The notes below the pieces were generated by a model. The model worked only from the letters and a program-made list of their open reading frames with translations. It was not told the DNA's origin and searched no databases. Of a stretch of DNA of 64,000 nucleotides, positions 26,868 through 36,874 are shown one piece after another. Position 1 is the first letter of the stretch, and each line of letters opens with the position of its first letter. A program made the translations under genes and the position numbers. The DNA is from Paraburkholderia sp. FT54 (lineage in GTDB: Bacteria; Pseudomonadota; Gammaproteobacteria; Burkholderiales; Burkholderiaceae): positions 2,914,001 through 2,978,000 of the forward strand of contig NZ_CP134195.1 of assembly GCF_031585635.1 (NCBI RefSeq), given 5' to 3'.

Positions 26868-27794
26868 TTACGCCGCCCTGGCTTGTGGCATCGCTTCACC
26901 GCCCTGCTCGCCGCCCAACGCGTCGAGCAGATCACTCAGCATGCGGTCCAGTTCGGCGGTCATCAGCGTGACGTCGGAGTCGAAGCGTTCGTCGTCGTTT
27001 TGCGCGGTGGGATCGCTCGCTTCCTTCAGCACGTCGAGCGGCGCGATGCGCTTGATCGTCAGCGACGGCGTCAGCACGAACGACACACGATCGTTCCACG
27101 TCATCGCGAGCCGCATGCATTGTTTGCCGGCTTCGATGTGACGGCGCATATCTTCGGCGTCCAAAGTATGCCCCACATAGCGCACGGTCGCGTTGCCTTC
27201 GGTGGGCGAACGCAACTCGGTGTCCTGGTCGAGCGTGAAGCCCGCGGGACCCTCGCCCGAGAGCAGCCATTCGGTCATGGCCGCGACCGGCGAGTGCGTG
27301 ACGCGCACCGTGCCGAGCGGCAATTGATCGATCGACTTGACCAGCAGGCCGCGCACTTCATCGGCGACCGCCTGTGAAGCCGCGTCAATTACGAGCCAAC
27401 CGTTCTTGCAATCGATCCACACGCGCGTATCGCGGCGAATGCTGAAAGCGCGCGGCAACAGTTCGTCGGTGACCTGTTCCTTGAGTTCGCGCATCTGCTT
27501 GCGGCCAGGTTTGAAGCCTTGCTGATCCTCGAGTTCGAGCGCGCGTTCCCTGGTCACCTGCGTGACGACCGACGCCGGCAGCAGTTTCTTTTCGGCGCGA
27601 AACACCAGCAACATCTGGCCATTGAGCGCGTACACCAGCGAGTCGTTATCGCGCGGCGATGCCCAGCCGTGGCTTTGCATCTCGACGCTGTTGCCGGGCG
27701 CGAACGCATGCGGCGCGAGCCACTTCTGCATCTGTTCCGGGTTGACGGACCACGGAGCGGGAAGACGGTGAAGCTGAAGGTTTTTGAACCACAT
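26868..27794 (-). CDS. rdgC: Recombination-associated protein RdgC
   Basis: A 308-residue ring-forming DNA-binding protein that restrains RecA-promoted recombination; it is nucleoid-associated. It opens [15 protein letters not shown], as in the family. The central blocks [19 protein letters not shown] and [16 protein letters not shown] are diagnostic, as is [20 protein letters not shown]. Length matches E. coli (303). A strong terminator follows. It is transcribed alone. Confidence 0.97.
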   Translation of the reverse strand: MWFKNLQLHRLPAPWSVNPEQMQKWLAPHAFAPGNSVEMQSHGWASPRDNDSLVYALNGQMLLVFRAEKKLLPASVVTQVTRERALELEDQQGFKPGRKQMRELKEQVTDELLPRAFSIRRDTRVWIDCKNGWLVIDAASQAVADEVRGLLVKSIDQLPLGTVRVTHSPVAAMTEWLLSGEGPAGFTLDQDTELRSPTEGNATVRYVGHTLDAEDMRRHIEAGKQCMRLAMTWNDRVSFVLTPSLTIKRIAPLDVLKEASDPTAQNDDERFDSDVTLMTAELDRMLSDLLDALGGEQGGEAMPQARAA

Positions 27795-28014
27795 GGGCAG
27801 AGTCGTGTACGGGCAAAGCGCACCATTCTATCTGACGAGAGACATCGCGCGGCCGGTCGGACGGACTCTGTTACTTCCTTCAGGCGCTCTCGCACCGCGC
27901 CGGTCATTTTCAAATGGCAGCAGAAAATCCCTTAAACGGCAGACCGATTATCAAACACGGTCTTACACCGGAAAATTGCGCGTCACCCCACTCACTTTCT
28001 CTCTACAACGCGCC

Positions 28015-28249
28015 ATGTCCACCTCATCAATCTCCAGAATCGCCCGTCACACGCTGATCGTCGCGGGCCTCGCCGGCGTGTGAGCGCCCATGCCGCCAGC
28101 GACGCCGATTTGCCCTTGCCGCGCAACGGCCAGACCATGGATTTCCAGCCTTCGACCTGTATCGCGTGAAGGACGGCCGCATCGTCGAAAACTGGCACCT
28201 CGAAAACAATCTGACGCTGCTCAAGCAGCTCGGCGCGATCGAGCCGTAA
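28015..28249 (+). pseudogene. Decayed secreted SnoaL-like protein
   Basis: The frame starts as a signal peptide (SSISRIARHTLIVAGLAGV) and hits TGA at 28081. A GT repeat (GTGTG, 28078-28082) explains it: removing one GT restores GVSAHAASDADLPLPRNG. After RNG the sequence jumps to MDF and then, in a third frame, FDLYRVKDGRIVENWHLE through KQLGAIEP and a stop at 28247. VKDGRIVENWH is the usual end of SnoaL/NTF2-like ester cyclases (~150 residues), so most of the domain is deleted. It has at least three lesions: a 2-bp insertion, a large internal deletion and a 1-bp loss near 28145. Confidence 0.75.
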
Positions 28250-28334
28250 TGGTTTAGCCGTATCCCTTTTGAGCGCGCTTTACGTTCAAATCACCTAGAC
28301 TTTTTGACAAGCGCGCGACTAGACGGAGGCGGCC

Positions 28335-28655
28335 ATGGCCGATGAAACCGCACCCTGGCAGATGGTGGAATACGAGGGTTTCGAGATTCACGTAGCGCCT
28401 TTTCTGAAAAATCCGCCCATCGAAGGGCACACGCCGACCGCTGCCAATCAACGCTACACATATATCGGCTACGTTTGCCATCCGGGCGCGGATCCGGCCA
28501 TCCCCGGCCATGCGGTGCCGTTTCACGCCGACGGCGAGGAGAGCTTCGCCGGCCAGAACGAAGCGCTCTATGAGGGCGTGCACGTGGGACGCAGCATCGT
28601 GGATGGCACGCATCCTGATCTGACGGTGCTGCCGCTCGTGACCGGCGGTGTGTGA
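28335..28655 (+). CDS. Small hypothetical protein
   Basis: A 106-residue soluble protein that I do not recognise. It starts at the ATG at 28335 behind GGAGGCGG, a strong ribosome site, and uses G+C-rich codons like its neighbours, which supports real coding. The N-terminus is MADETAPWQMVEYEGFEIHV, and the middle has YTYIGYVCHPGADP. There is one Cys, three Trp/Tyr clusters, and no signal peptide or membrane segment. It is convergent with the LPS glycosyltransferase gene, 16 bases away. No pathway context. Confidence 0.7.
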   Translation: MADETAPWQMVEYEGFEIHVAPFLKNPPIEGHTPTAANQRYTYIGYVCHPGADPAIPGHAVPFHADGEESFAGQNEALYEGVHVGRSIVDGTHPDLTVLPLVTGGV

Positions 28656-28671
28656 ACCTGTAGCTTGCGGT

Positions 28672-29928
28672 TCAGTGGGAGGCCTGCACGCCCGACGGCG
28701 AGTCCTGCTTCCCGGAGATACGCAACGCCAGTCCCAGCATCCGCTGGTTGGCGCTCACGGGCGTGAACGTGTCGACCTTTTGCAGCGCGGCTTGCGCGAG
28801 ACTCCGGCGCAACTCGGTGTCCGTCAGCAGGCGTTCGATTGCGAGCGCCATCGCTTCCACGTCGCCAACCGGCACGAGCAGGCCGGCCTTGCCGCCGTCC
28901 AGCAAATCCCGCGGGCCGGTCGGGCAATCCGTCGATAGCACCGGCGTGCCGAGCGCCATGGCCTCGCCAAGCACCATGCCGAATCCCTCGTAGCGGCTGC
29001 TCAAGACGAGCATTTCCGCCTGCCGGATATAGGGCGGCGGATTGGCGCAGAAGCCCAGAAAATGCACGGACGCGCCGATCCCCAGTTCCTCGGCGAGTTG
29101 CTCCAGTTCCCGGCGGTCGCGCCCCTCGCCGATCAGCACAAGCGCCGCCTGGCAGCGGCCCCGTTCGCATATCCGCGCATAGGCTCGCAGCAGCGTCTTG
29201 TGGTCCTTCTGACCTTCGTCCAGACGCGCCACCGAAACGATGAACGACTCCGCCGGACGTTCGATCTCCGCGCGCGCCGCGCGCCGCAGTGCGTCGACGT
29301 CGATCACATTCGGCAATTCGACAATGTCCAGCCCGGTTGCCGAGAAGAGTTCTTGCGCCTCACGCAGCATGGCTGGGGTCAGCACGGCGATCGCCGAGTA
29401 ACGCGAATAATGCTTCACGCGCCGGGCGACATAGCGGTCGCTCTTGCCGCCGAGGCGCGCCGCGAGACTGAAATGGCTGACGCCGAACCAGGGCACATTG
29501 CAACTGCCCGCGACATGGCGCAGCGAAAAATCGAAATCGCAGATCAGATCGTGCCGCTTCGCAAGACGCCGCATGCGCAGCGCCGCCAGCGGCCTGATCG
29601 CGCCGTAGGTCAATAGCTTGTGCAACAACTTCGCGCCGACGCCGAGCTTGCGCCGGCGCGCCGCCTGATGAAGCGCGTACATCCATTTCGACGAGGCGAG
29701 AACATGGACGGGGACGTCATCGGGAATCGACTGCGCGCGCCAGAACGACAGATCGTCGGTCGGATACGTCACCGACAGGCTCGGCGCGAACAGCCGCCGG
29801 TCGAGCGTCTTCAGCCAGGAGAGCAGCGCGGTCTCGGTGCCGCCTTTGCCGAAATCGTTGATGTGAAACAGGATGCGCAGCGGCGTGCTGTCAGCTTCAG
29901 TAGCATGACGGTTGTTTGCGTTCGTCAC
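28672..29928 (-). CDS. GT4 glycosyltransferase of the LPS cluster
   Basis: A 418-residue GT-B fold glycosyltransferase. The N-domain opens ILFHINDFGKGGTETALLSWL (truncated). The C-domain has SVARLDEGQKDHKTLLRAYA and VLIGEGRDRRELE, then the donor-binding EGFGMVLGEAMALGTPVLSTD (EX7E type). It probably adds a sugar to lipopolysaccharide core or O-antigen at the cytosolic face. The start seems to be GTG at 29928, 4 bases after the ligase stop, which suggests translational coupling. A 5' extension to 30069 overlaps the ligase gene and is not used. Confidence 0.88.
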   Translation of the reverse strand: MTNANNRHATEADSTPLRILFHINDFGKGGTETALLSWLKTLDRRLFAPSLSVTYPTDDLSFWRAQSIPDDVPVHVLASSKWMYALHQAARRRKLGVGAKLLHKLLTYGAIRPLAALRMRRLAKRHDLICDFDFSLRHVAGSCNVPWFGVSHFSLAARLGGKSDRYVARRVKHYSRYSAIAVLTPAMLREAQELFSATGLDIVELPNVIDVDALRRAARAEIERPAESFIVSVARLDEGQKDHKTLLRAYARICERGRCQAALVLIGEGRDRRELEQLAEELGIGASVHFLGFCANPPPYIRQAEMLVLSSRYEGFGMVLGEAMALGTPVLSTDCPTGPRDLLDGGKAGLLVPVGDVEAMALAIERLLTDTELRRSLAQAALQKVDTFTPVSANQRMLGLALRISGKQDSPSGVQASH

Positions 29929-29932
29929 TGGA

Positions 29933-31279
29933 TCATTCGCCCAACTCGGCCGTCGGCGCTTCGCGCCGTTGCTCTCTGCGCACCACCGTCGATTCTCCGC
30001 GTGCGGCTTCGGGCGATATCTCGCCCGAAGCGCCGGCTTGTTCCGCGCAGCCCAGCAGCAGGCCCGCAAATGCCCAGAACGCGAGCATGGTGGTCTGCCA
30101 CATGAAATCGTCGGTGGTATTTTTCGCGATCATGCCCGCCACCAGCGCCACACCCGCGGCGCACAACCAGGGCTCGACTCGCCGCAGCCGCCAGAATCGC
30201 TTGACGAGGCACACCAACAGCACGGTCTGCAGCACCACCCCGATGAATCCCGTCTGCAACCAGGTGTTGATGAACAGGTTGTGCGCATGCGTCAGCGCTT
30301 GTGGTTCAACCGCCAGCAAACTGGCCGGCATTTCGCCGCGATAAACGATACCCGGCAGCGGCTTGCCGAAGCCTACCCCGACCCACGCGTGGCGCTCGGC
30401 TTCACCGACATAAAACGCCCACAGCTTCGGACGCGTGTCAGCCGATACCGTGTCGCCGATTGCGGACAGCGAGCCCGGCACGTAAACCTGATGACCGTCG
30501 ATCGCGACATCACGCGCCTGCGTGGGAAGGGGCACGGCGCCGGCCGTCCGCAGACGGGAGCTGAGTTCGAGTGTGCCCACGCCGGCCGCGCCCACCACGG
30601 CAATGACCAGCAACGCCAGCAGCAGGCGACGCCGGTACAGCGGGAACAAGGCGACCAGCAGCGTCGCGGCGGCCGCCGGCCAGAAGAACCGGTTGAGCGT
30701 GGCGAGTCCGATGAAGAGGCACAACGCGATGCCGCTTGCGCCGATCACACGCCAACGCGGCCGCAGCATGAAGCCCGCGAACAGCGGTATGGCAAACACC
30801 GCGAGCGTACTGGTGTGGCCGACGCGGTTATAGAAATGCAGCGGGAAAGTATTCGCGGTGGGCGGCTGCAGATGCCCCCAGTAGCGCGCGCTGATCGCCG
30901 CGAGCGCCACGCACGCGATCCAGTTGACGAGCACCACGGGCTCAGGCCGCCGCAGTTGATTGCCGAATAGCCAGAAGCCCCAGAACGACACCAGCGGATA
31001 CAGCACCTCGTCGCACCACGCGTGCAGACTGACCATCGGATACATGGACCACGCGACCGAAAGAAGGCTCCAGCCGGCCCACCCCGCGATGGGCAGCGCC
31101 AGTGGCCAGTGCCACGGCGACGGCCGGTCCGGCGACCAGGCCGCCGCCAGCACGCCGAGCGCCATCAGGGCGAGTGCATTGAAGACGATCGCCGTCATGT
31201 GGCCGAACATCACCACAAACAGAATGACCGGACAGGCAACCCAGAACACGCGCTCCACTCGCGCAGCCGTGTGAGTCAT
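29933..31279 (-). CDS. O-antigen ligase-like polytopic membrane protein
   Basis: A 448-residue inner-membrane protein of the Wzy/WaaL (O-antigen ligase) superfamily with about 11 hydrophobic segments. A long periplasmic loop (~residues 245-330) ends in LTHAHNLFINTWLQTGFIG, the conserved His segment of ligases and polymerases. WaaL joins O-antigen to lipid A-core in the periplasm. The ATG at 31279 overlaps the stop of the GT9 gene (TAATG), so the two are coupled. WaaL or Wzy cannot be told apart from sequence alone; the core-gene context favours ligase. Confidence 0.86.
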   Translation of the reverse strand: MTHTAARVERVFWVACPVILFVVMFGHMTAIVFNALALMALGVLAAAWSPDRPSPWHWPLALPIAGWAGWSLLSVAWSMYPMVSLHAWCDEVLYPLVSFWGFWLFGNQLRRPEPVVLVNWIACVALAAISARYWGHLQPPTANTFPLHFYNRVGHTSTLAVFAIPLFAGFMLRPRWRVIGASGIALCLFIGLATLNRFFWPAAAATLLVALFPLYRRRLLLALLVIAVVGAAGVGTLELSSRLRTAGAVPLPTQARDVAIDGHQVYVPGSLSAIGDTVSADTRPKLWAFYVGEAERHAWVGVGFGKPLPGIVYRGEMPASLLAVEPQALTHAHNLFINTWLQTGFIGVVLQTVLLVCLVKRFWRLRRVEPWLCAAGVALVAGMIAKNTTDDFMWQTTMLAFWAFAGLLLGCAEQAGASGEISPEAARGESTVVRREQRREAPTAELGE

Positions 31280-32406
31280 TACACTTTCACCAGAACATTT
31301 TGCAATGCGTTGTATACCGATTCGACCGACAGCCGTCCCATACAGTCGGCATGGTCGCCGCGCCACGCGACGCAGGTCGTCTCGTTGCGATCACAGCGTC
31401 GCACCCATGCTACCTCGCGGCGGAAGATAAAAGGCTGATCGCGGCACGGCATATCGGCGATCGTAATCGGCACGAAGGGCACCTCGCGCCAGTAGCGGCC
31501 CGCGCCGTGAATCAGCGCGTTGCCCGGCCCGAACAGCGCGAGCGTCGGCACCCCAATCAGACGCCCCAGATGCGCGACGCCGGTATCGGGACAAACCACG
31601 GCTTGCGCGCCGGCGAACACGTGCCATAACTCGCCGAGACCGAGCCGCGCCGCCAGGTTCGGATGGTGCGGGTCCGGGTCGATCGCACGGATCAGTTCCG
31701 CTTCGCCTGGTCCGCCGGTCCAGACCGGCAGATAGCCGAGTGCTTCGACGCGTTGCGCCAGTTCCCGCCAGCGCGCGTCGGGCCAGCGTTTGACGCTGGT
31801 GCTCGCGCCCGGATGCAGCACGACATAAGGCTTCGTAAGCAGCGCCGACTCGGGTAGGGCCGCGTGTTGCGGCGCGGTCCAGTCGGTGGGCCGGTAGGCG
31901 CGCGGCGGCGGCCCGTCGATCAGCTCGGTGGCGAGATCGGCCCAGGCTGCCGGCGTAGCGGGATACGGCACGCTCCGGTTGAGCGGCCAGTTCTTCCAGG
32001 CCGGTGCATCGCCCGCGTGTCCGACGATCCAGCGGCAGCCCGCGCCCAACGCGAGCCAGCTATGACGATTGTCGCCGAGCACCATGCCGAGGTCGTAAGG
32101 TCCGGAAAGCAAAACGTCGCGCACCGACTTCGAATCACGCGGATCGAAGCGCAACGCAGTGACGTCGAAAGGCCGCCCGGCATACAGCGGCACGATCGCC
32201 TTCGGACAGGCGAGAACAATCTCCGCTTGCGGATATTGTGCACGTAGCTTGGCGACGAGCGGCGTGAGCAGCAGCGTGTCGCCCAGCAACAGATGGTGCG
32301 CAATCAGGATACGGCGCGGGTGCCGTGGCGCGCGGCGCAATGGCTTGATCAGCAGTCGCGGAATGGCCCGCGCAAAGATACGAAGACGCCCGGCAAGCCG
32401 ACTCAT
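31279..32406 (-). CDS. ADP-heptose:LPS heptosyltransferase family (GT9)
   Basis: A 375-residue GT9 enzyme resembling WaaF/WaaC, which add heptose to the LPS inner core. Features: ILIAHHLLLGDTLLLTPLVAKL (acceptor domain, truncated here), VVLHPGASTSVKRWP, YLPVWTGGPGEAELI and the nucleotide-sugar site CPDTGVAHLGRLIGVPTLALFGPG. The start is the ATG at 32406. It is the first gene of a tightly packed three-gene unit with the ligase and a GT4 enzyme. The exact acceptor is not predictable. Confidence 0.88.
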   Translation of the reverse strand: MSRLAGRLRIFARAIPRLLIKPLRRAPRHPRRILIAHHLLLGDTLLLTPLVAKLRAQYPQAEIVLACPKAIVPLYAGRPFDVTALRFDPRDSKSVRDVLLSGPYDLGMVLGDNRHSWLALGAGCRWIVGHAGDAPAWKNWPLNRSVPYPATPAAWADLATELIDGPPPRAYRPTDWTAPQHAALPESALLTKPYVVLHPGASTSVKRWPDARWRELAQRVEALGYLPVWTGGPGEAELIRAIDPDPHHPNLAARLGLGELWHVFAGAQAVVCPDTGVAHLGRLIGVPTLALFGPGNALIHGAGRYWREVPFVPITIADMPCRDQPFIFRREVAWVRRCDRNETTCVAWRGDHADCMGRLSVESVYNALQNVLVKV

Positions 32407-32752
32407 AGGCTCATCGGCGCGTGGGTTCCCGCCGCGATCTTGCTGTACGCCGATACCCGGCGCGAGGTCGCGTTCACCATGCACAATCTCCAGCGGTATT
32501 CTTCCCGAAGGCCTCCAGTGCAGCGGCTACGGCCCCGTCACAGCGGGCCGGCGCGGCTCGGGACGCGGCGCCTCTCGCCCGCCGCCTGTCCGGGCCGGCA
32601 TGGAAAGCTCGATCAAATAAGTGGGTGTTCGGCTCGAATTGAATTTCGAGCGTTGATAACTCAAAATTATAACATGTGGCCCTGCTGCGGAACGACGCGA
32701 AACCGCGCCAGCAGGCCCGCCCGCCCCTTCTGTGACAAGGGTGCGGCGGTCC
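32407..32752. other. Intergenic A+T-rich pocket within the LPS cluster
   Basis: About 345 bases between the two leftward glycosyltransferase units. 32630-32676 is markedly A+T-rich. It contains an inverted repeat GCTCGAA/TTCGAGC (32632-32638 and 32645-32651) and, on the minus strand, a perfect TATAAT (32671-32666). No matching -35 is clear. This is the likely promoter region of the heptosyltransferase-ligase-GT4 unit. No gene was seen. Confidence 0.5.
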
Positions 32753-33829
32753 CTAACGCGCGGCGTCGATCTGTCGCGCCAGCGTCAACAGCGCGCTCAC
32801 GTGAGCGGCCACGCTTGCGTCATACAGGACCGCGTCGCGGGCCAGTTCCAGCGGCGCGCGACGCGTGCCGTCGCGATGCTCGCGCACCGCCCGTTCGAGT
32901 GTCGCGCGCAGATCGGCCACGTCATGCGGCGCGAACATGAATTTCGCGTGCGAGGCGATCGCATCGCAGCACCCAATGCTCGACGGGAAAATGACCGGCG
33001 TGCCGCACATCACCGATTCGATGCCGACCAGGCCGAACGGCTCATAGGTCGAAGCGAGGATCGTGAAGTCCGCGGCCTGGTAACACTCCGCGAGTTCTTT
33101 CACATAGCCGATATAGCGCAGCCGCTCCGACGTGCGCGCGGGCGGCCGGCCGGCCACGGCCACCACCACGGGCAGCGTCGTGTCGCGCAGCGCGGCTTCG
33201 ATCAGCGGCAAACCCTTGCGCTCATGGCTGCTCGACGGAAACAGCAGGACAATCTCGTTGTCGGCGAAACCATATTTGCGACGCAAGGCGGCGCGCGTCG
33301 CGGCGTTGGTCGGCGCGAAGCGCGTGCCGTCGACGGGGGGAAACAGCACGCGGATCTTTGCCTCGTCGACTGCGTACAGTTCGCGCAACTCGTCGTGCAT
33401 CAGCTGCGAATGCGCCACCACCACTTTCGAGCGCTCGTATTGGCGACGCTCGAGTGCAATCTGCCAGCGGTCCGAACGCTTCTGCGCGCGCCCCGTCGCC
33501 CGCAAAAAACCGAGATGCGTGCCGCCGCAGATCGCCACTTCAGACGAGTCGACGCGGTTGCAGCCGATCAACACGTCGACATGCGCCGCGCGCCGCGCCG
33601 CGCGCAGCCGCCACGAAAACCAGCGATCGCGCAGCTTGCCCGGCAGGAACGAGACGTTGATGCGATGCGGCTCGACCAACTTGCATTCCGGCAGCGACGC
33701 GTCGAAACGACGCGCGAAGAAGGCAGGCTCGACGCCGAGCGCGGCGAGGCCGCGCACCAGATCCATGGCGTAGCGCTCGAGGCCGCCGCTGTGCTGCAAG
33801 GCGTTACTGGAGAGTCCAAGTTTCTTCAT
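32753..33829 (-). CDS. GT4 glycosyltransferase (WaaG-like)
   Basis: A 358-residue GT-B glycosyltransferase. N-domain: KLGLSSNALQHSGGLERYAMDLVRGL, truncated here to its key residues GGLERY. Middle: VVAHSQLMHDELRELY and VLFPPVDGTRF. Donor site: STYEPFGLVGIESVMCGTPVIFPSS. This is the pattern of WaaG-type enzymes that add glucose to LPS core heptose. It follows msbA on the same strand after 112 bases, and a 345-base gap separates it from the next LPS unit. The sugar specificity is not readable. Confidence 0.87.
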   Translation of the reverse strand: MKKLGLSSNALQHSGGLERYAMDLVRGLAALGVEPAFFARRFDASLPECKLVEPHRINVSFLPGKLRDRWFSWRLRAARRAAHVDVLIGCNRVDSSEVAICGGTHLGFLRATGRAQKRSDRWQIALERRQYERSKVVVAHSQLMHDELRELYAVDEAKIRVLFPPVDGTRFAPTNAATRAALRRKYGFADNEIVLLFPSSSHERKGLPLIEAALRDTTLPVVVAVAGRPPARTSERLRYIGYVKELAECYQAADFTILASTYEPFGLVGIESVMCGTPVIFPSSIGCCDAIASHAKFMFAPHDVADLRATLERAVREHRDGTRRAPLELARDAVLYDASVAAHVSALLTLARQIDAAR

Positions 33830-33941
33830 TCAGACAGCGCGCGCCTGCGCCTCGGCAAATGTTAAGGGGACGTCATGCGCGGTCCGGGCTGGCGGACCGC
33901 GTGAATGGAGAGTCGAATGGACGATTGACGTGTCGTGCGCT

Positions 33942-35735
33942 TCAGGCCGCGGTCTGCTGGAACTGGATGCGGTGCAGATGCGCGTACAGCCCGTCTTGCG
34001 CCAGCAGTTCACGATGGCTGCCGCTCTCGACGATGCGCCCCGCTTCCATCACCAGAATGCGGTTGGCGCGCTCGATGGTCGACAGGCGGTGCGCGATGAC
34101 GAGCGTCGTGCGGCCCTTCATCAAGGTTTCCAGCGCAGCCTGCACGTGGCGCTCGGACTCGGAGTCCAGCGCCGAGGTCGCCTCGTCGAGGATCAGGATC
34201 GGCGCGTCCTTGTAGATCGCGCGCGCGATCGCCAGACGCTGCCGCTGGCCGCCCGAGAGCATCAGGCCGTTGTCGCCGACCAGCGTGTCGATGCCTTTGG
34301 GCATCGCCTCGACGGTGTCCCACAGATTGGCCGCGCGCAGCGCCGCCTTGACCTTGTCGGGATCGGCGGTCTGGCCGTAGGCGACGTTATTGGCGACCGT
34401 GTCGTTGAACAGCACCACGTCCTGGCTCACCATCGCGATCTGGCCGCGCAACGCGTGCAGATCGTATTCGGGGATCGGCACGCCGTCGACCAGGATCTGA
34501 CCTGCGGTCGGATCGAAAAAGCGTGGCAGCAGATTCACCAGCGTGGTCTTGCCGCTGCCCGACGGGCCCGCGAGCGCGATCATCTCGCCTGGCGCCACCT
34601 TGAACGACACCTGGTCGAGCGTGTGGCGGTTGTGCGTGGCGTTGGCGCTGTAATTGAACGAGACGCCGCGGAATTCCACTTCGCCGCGCGCGCGCTCGAG
34701 CGGCTTGCCACCGCCTTCGGGTTCCGACGGCTCGTCGATCAGACCGAAGATCAGTTCGCACGCCGTCATGCCGCGTTGCAGCGGCTGGTTCACGTCCATC
34801 AGATGCTTGAGCGGCGAGATGATCAGCAGCATCGACGTGACGAAGGCGACGAAGCCGCCGACCGTGGTCTGATCCGACGACGACTGCACCACCGCGATCG
34901 TAATCACGACGGCGAGCGCGATCGATGCGAGGAACTGCGTCAACGGCTGCGCGAGACCGCCGGACACCGTCATGCGCATGGCATAGCCGCGCAGACGCTT
35001 GCTCATCGACTCGAAGCGCTCCATCTCGTACTGCTCGCCGTTGTGCACCTTGACGACCTTGTAGCCGCCCACCGATTCTTCGACGATGTACGACAGCTCA
35101 TTGGTGAGCAGCTGATGTTCGCGGTTCAAACGACGCAGGCGGCGGTTGATCTTGCCGACCAGCCAGCCGATGGCCGGCAGCAGCACCGCGACGATCAGCG
35201 TCAGACGCCAGTTCAGATAGAACAGGTAGCCGAGCAGGAAGACCACGGTGAGCGAATCGCGCACCAGCGTGACCAGCACGCTCAGCAGCACGTTGAGAAT
35301 CTGGTTCACCTCGAAGACGATCGCGTTGATCACCGTGCTCGCGGTTTCGCGCTGGAAGAACGCGACGCTCGTGTGGATCATGCGCTCGAACATCTTCAGG
35401 CGCAGATCGAGCAGGATCTTGTTCGTCACGTAGGCAAGCAGATACCCGGACGCGTATTGCGACAGGCTGCGAATCAGCGCGAGGCCGATCACCGCGGCCG
35501 GAACGAACCACTTGGTCATGTCGTTGGCATGCGCGCCGAAGCCCTTGTCCAGCAGAGGCTTGAGCAAGGCGGGGATCGCCGCATCGGTCGCGGCGCTGAC
35601 GGCCATCGCGACGATTGCGCCGAGGAGAACCCACATCAGCGGCTGGATATACGGCCACAGCCGTTTAAAGACGACGGCGGGCGACGACGCCTCACCTGAA
35701 CCGATGGGTTTGCTTAACGTTGGCTTCGCGCTCAA
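33942..35735 (-). CDS. msbA: Lipid A export ABC transporter MsbA
   Basis: A 597-residue half-transporter: six membrane helices (~residues 30-330) fused to an ATPase domain. It flips lipid A-core from the inner to the outer leaflet of the inner membrane. The ATPase shows Walker [11 protein letters not shown], signature LSGGQRQR, Walker [11 protein letters not shown] and the H-loop VIAHRLST. The length is close to E. coli MsbA (582). It sits with core-sugar transferases and diverges from the GT2 gene. A 589-residue frame on the opposite strand is a bias artefact. Confidence 0.94.
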   Translation of the reverse strand: MSAKPTLSKPIGSGEASSPAVVFKRLWPYIQPLMWVLLGAIVAMAVSAATDAAIPALLKPLLDKGFGAHANDMTKWFVPAAVIGLALIRSLSQYASGYLLAYVTNKILLDLRLKMFERMIHTSVAFFQRETASTVINAIVFEVNQILNVLLSVLVTLVRDSLTVVFLLGYLFYLNWRLTLIVAVLLPAIGWLVGKINRRLRRLNREHQLLTNELSYIVEESVGGYKVVKVHNGEQYEMERFESMSKRLRGYAMRMTVSGGLAQPLTQFLASIALAVVITIAVVQSSSDQTTVGGFVAFVTSMLLIISPLKHLMDVNQPLQRGMTACELIFGLIDEPSEPEGGGKPLERARGEVEFRGVSFNYSANATHNRHTLDQVSFKVAPGEMIALAGPSGSGKTTLVNLLPRFFDPTAGQILVDGVPIPEYDLHALRGQIAMVSQDVVLFNDTVANNVAYGQTADPDKVKAALRAANLWDTVEAMPKGIDTLVGDNGLMLSGGQRQRLAIARAIYKDAPILILDEATSALDSESERHVQAALETLMKGRTTLVIAHRLSTIERANRILVMEAGRIVESGSHRELLAQDGLYAHLHRIQFQQTAA

Positions 35736-35934
35736 GGAATCCTCTGAGAAGGCGGGACAGCAGCCGCGCGGCGAACAGAATGCCGACCGTGCGGAATATC
35801 AAAAGAGAGCATTGTAAACGGTTGGGGGTGAGCGACGGCGGTTGGAGGCCGGCTGTGTATACTCCTCGTGCCACTCGCCTGGCGCCCCCCGCTCGCGCGA
35901 TCGTTCCGTCAATCCGCTCTCACGCTACTCAGGT

Positions 35935-36696
35935 ATGCAAGAAACCACCCTCGGCGTCGCCATCATCACCAAAAACGCGGCGGCGCGGCTGGCTGAATGC
36001 CTGCAAGCCGTGGCCTTCGCCGATCAGATCGTCGTGATCGACGGCGGCAGCACCGACGGCACCGCCGAGATCGCCCGCGCGCACGGCGCCCGCGTGATCG
36101 AGCAGACCGACTGGCCGGGCTTCGGCCCGCAAAAGAATCGCGCGGTCGACGCGCTCAGCACCAGCTGGATTCTTTCGATCGACGCCGACGAGATCGTCTC
36201 GCCGGAACTGGCGTCAGCGATCCGCGCGGCGCTTATGGCCCCTACCGCGGAGGTCTACGCGGTAGACCGGCTGTCGAGTTTTTGCGGCCACTGGATTCAT
36301 CACAGCGGCTGGTATCCCGACTGGATTCCGCGTCTGTTCAAACGTGGCGCCGCGCGTTTCTCCGACGATCTGGTGCATGAGCGGCTGGTGTTCGACACCC
36401 CGGCGCAGCGCCTCACCGGCAAGCTAATGCACTACTCCTACGAGGACTTCGAAGGCGTGTTGCGCAAGCTCGACGCGTATTCGACAGCGGGCGCCCAGCA
36501 ACGTCACGCGGCGGGTCAGCGCGGCAGCTTCGGCAAGGCGCTCGGGCGCGGCGCGTGGGCGTTCGTGCGGACTTACTTGCTGCGCCGTGGTTTTCTGGAC
36601 GGCCGCGCTGGGTTCATGATCGCCGTGTTCAATGCGGAGACGGTGTATTACAGGTTTTTGAAGCTGGCGCGGTTGGGGGAGAAGGTGGCGCGGTAG
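35935..36696 (+). CDS. GT2 glycosyltransferase (WaaE/KdtX-like LPS core glucosyltransferase)
   Basis: A 253-residue GT-A fold enzyme: TLGVAIITKNAAARLAECL, IVVIDGGSTDGTAEIA, a DxD-like ILSIDADEIVSP and PDWIPRLFKRG. This pattern matches the WaaE/KdtX family of LPS core beta-1,4-glucosyltransferases. The ATG at 35935 gives the conserved start; a longer frame from 35842 has no ribosome site. It is divergent from msbA over 200 bases, where both promoters must lie. A minus-10-like TATACT occurs at 35857-35862. Confidence 0.87.
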   Translation: MQETTLGVAIITKNAAARLAECLQAVAFADQIVVIDGGSTDGTAEIARAHGARVIEQTDWPGFGPQKNRAVDALSTSWILSIDADEIVSPELASAIRAALMAPTAEVYAVDRLSSFCGHWIHHSGWYPDWIPRLFKRGAARFSDDLVHERLVFDTPAQRLTGKLMHYSYEDFEGVLRKLDAYSTAGAQQRHAAGQRGSFGKALGRGAWAFVRTYLLRRGFLDGRAGFMIAVFNAETVYYRFLKLARLGEKVAR

Positions 36697-36874
36697 GTGT
36701 CGGCATGTGCGTCGCCAACGCCAGCAGCCTTGCCGCGACGCTGGGCGCCGGGCGCCCGCGCCAGTGATCCCCGCTTGGGCAACGGGCATGCGCAGCATCA
36801 TTCGCTTCGCAATGCTTCGACGCCACAGTGCCCAATCAGCTCTGCCCGCACCACCGGCGCGAGCAAATGCAAGA

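Noticed and set aside
33930..35699. 589-residue open frame antisense to msbA
   Set aside because: No motifs or ribosome site; msbA on the other strand has all ABC-transporter motifs.
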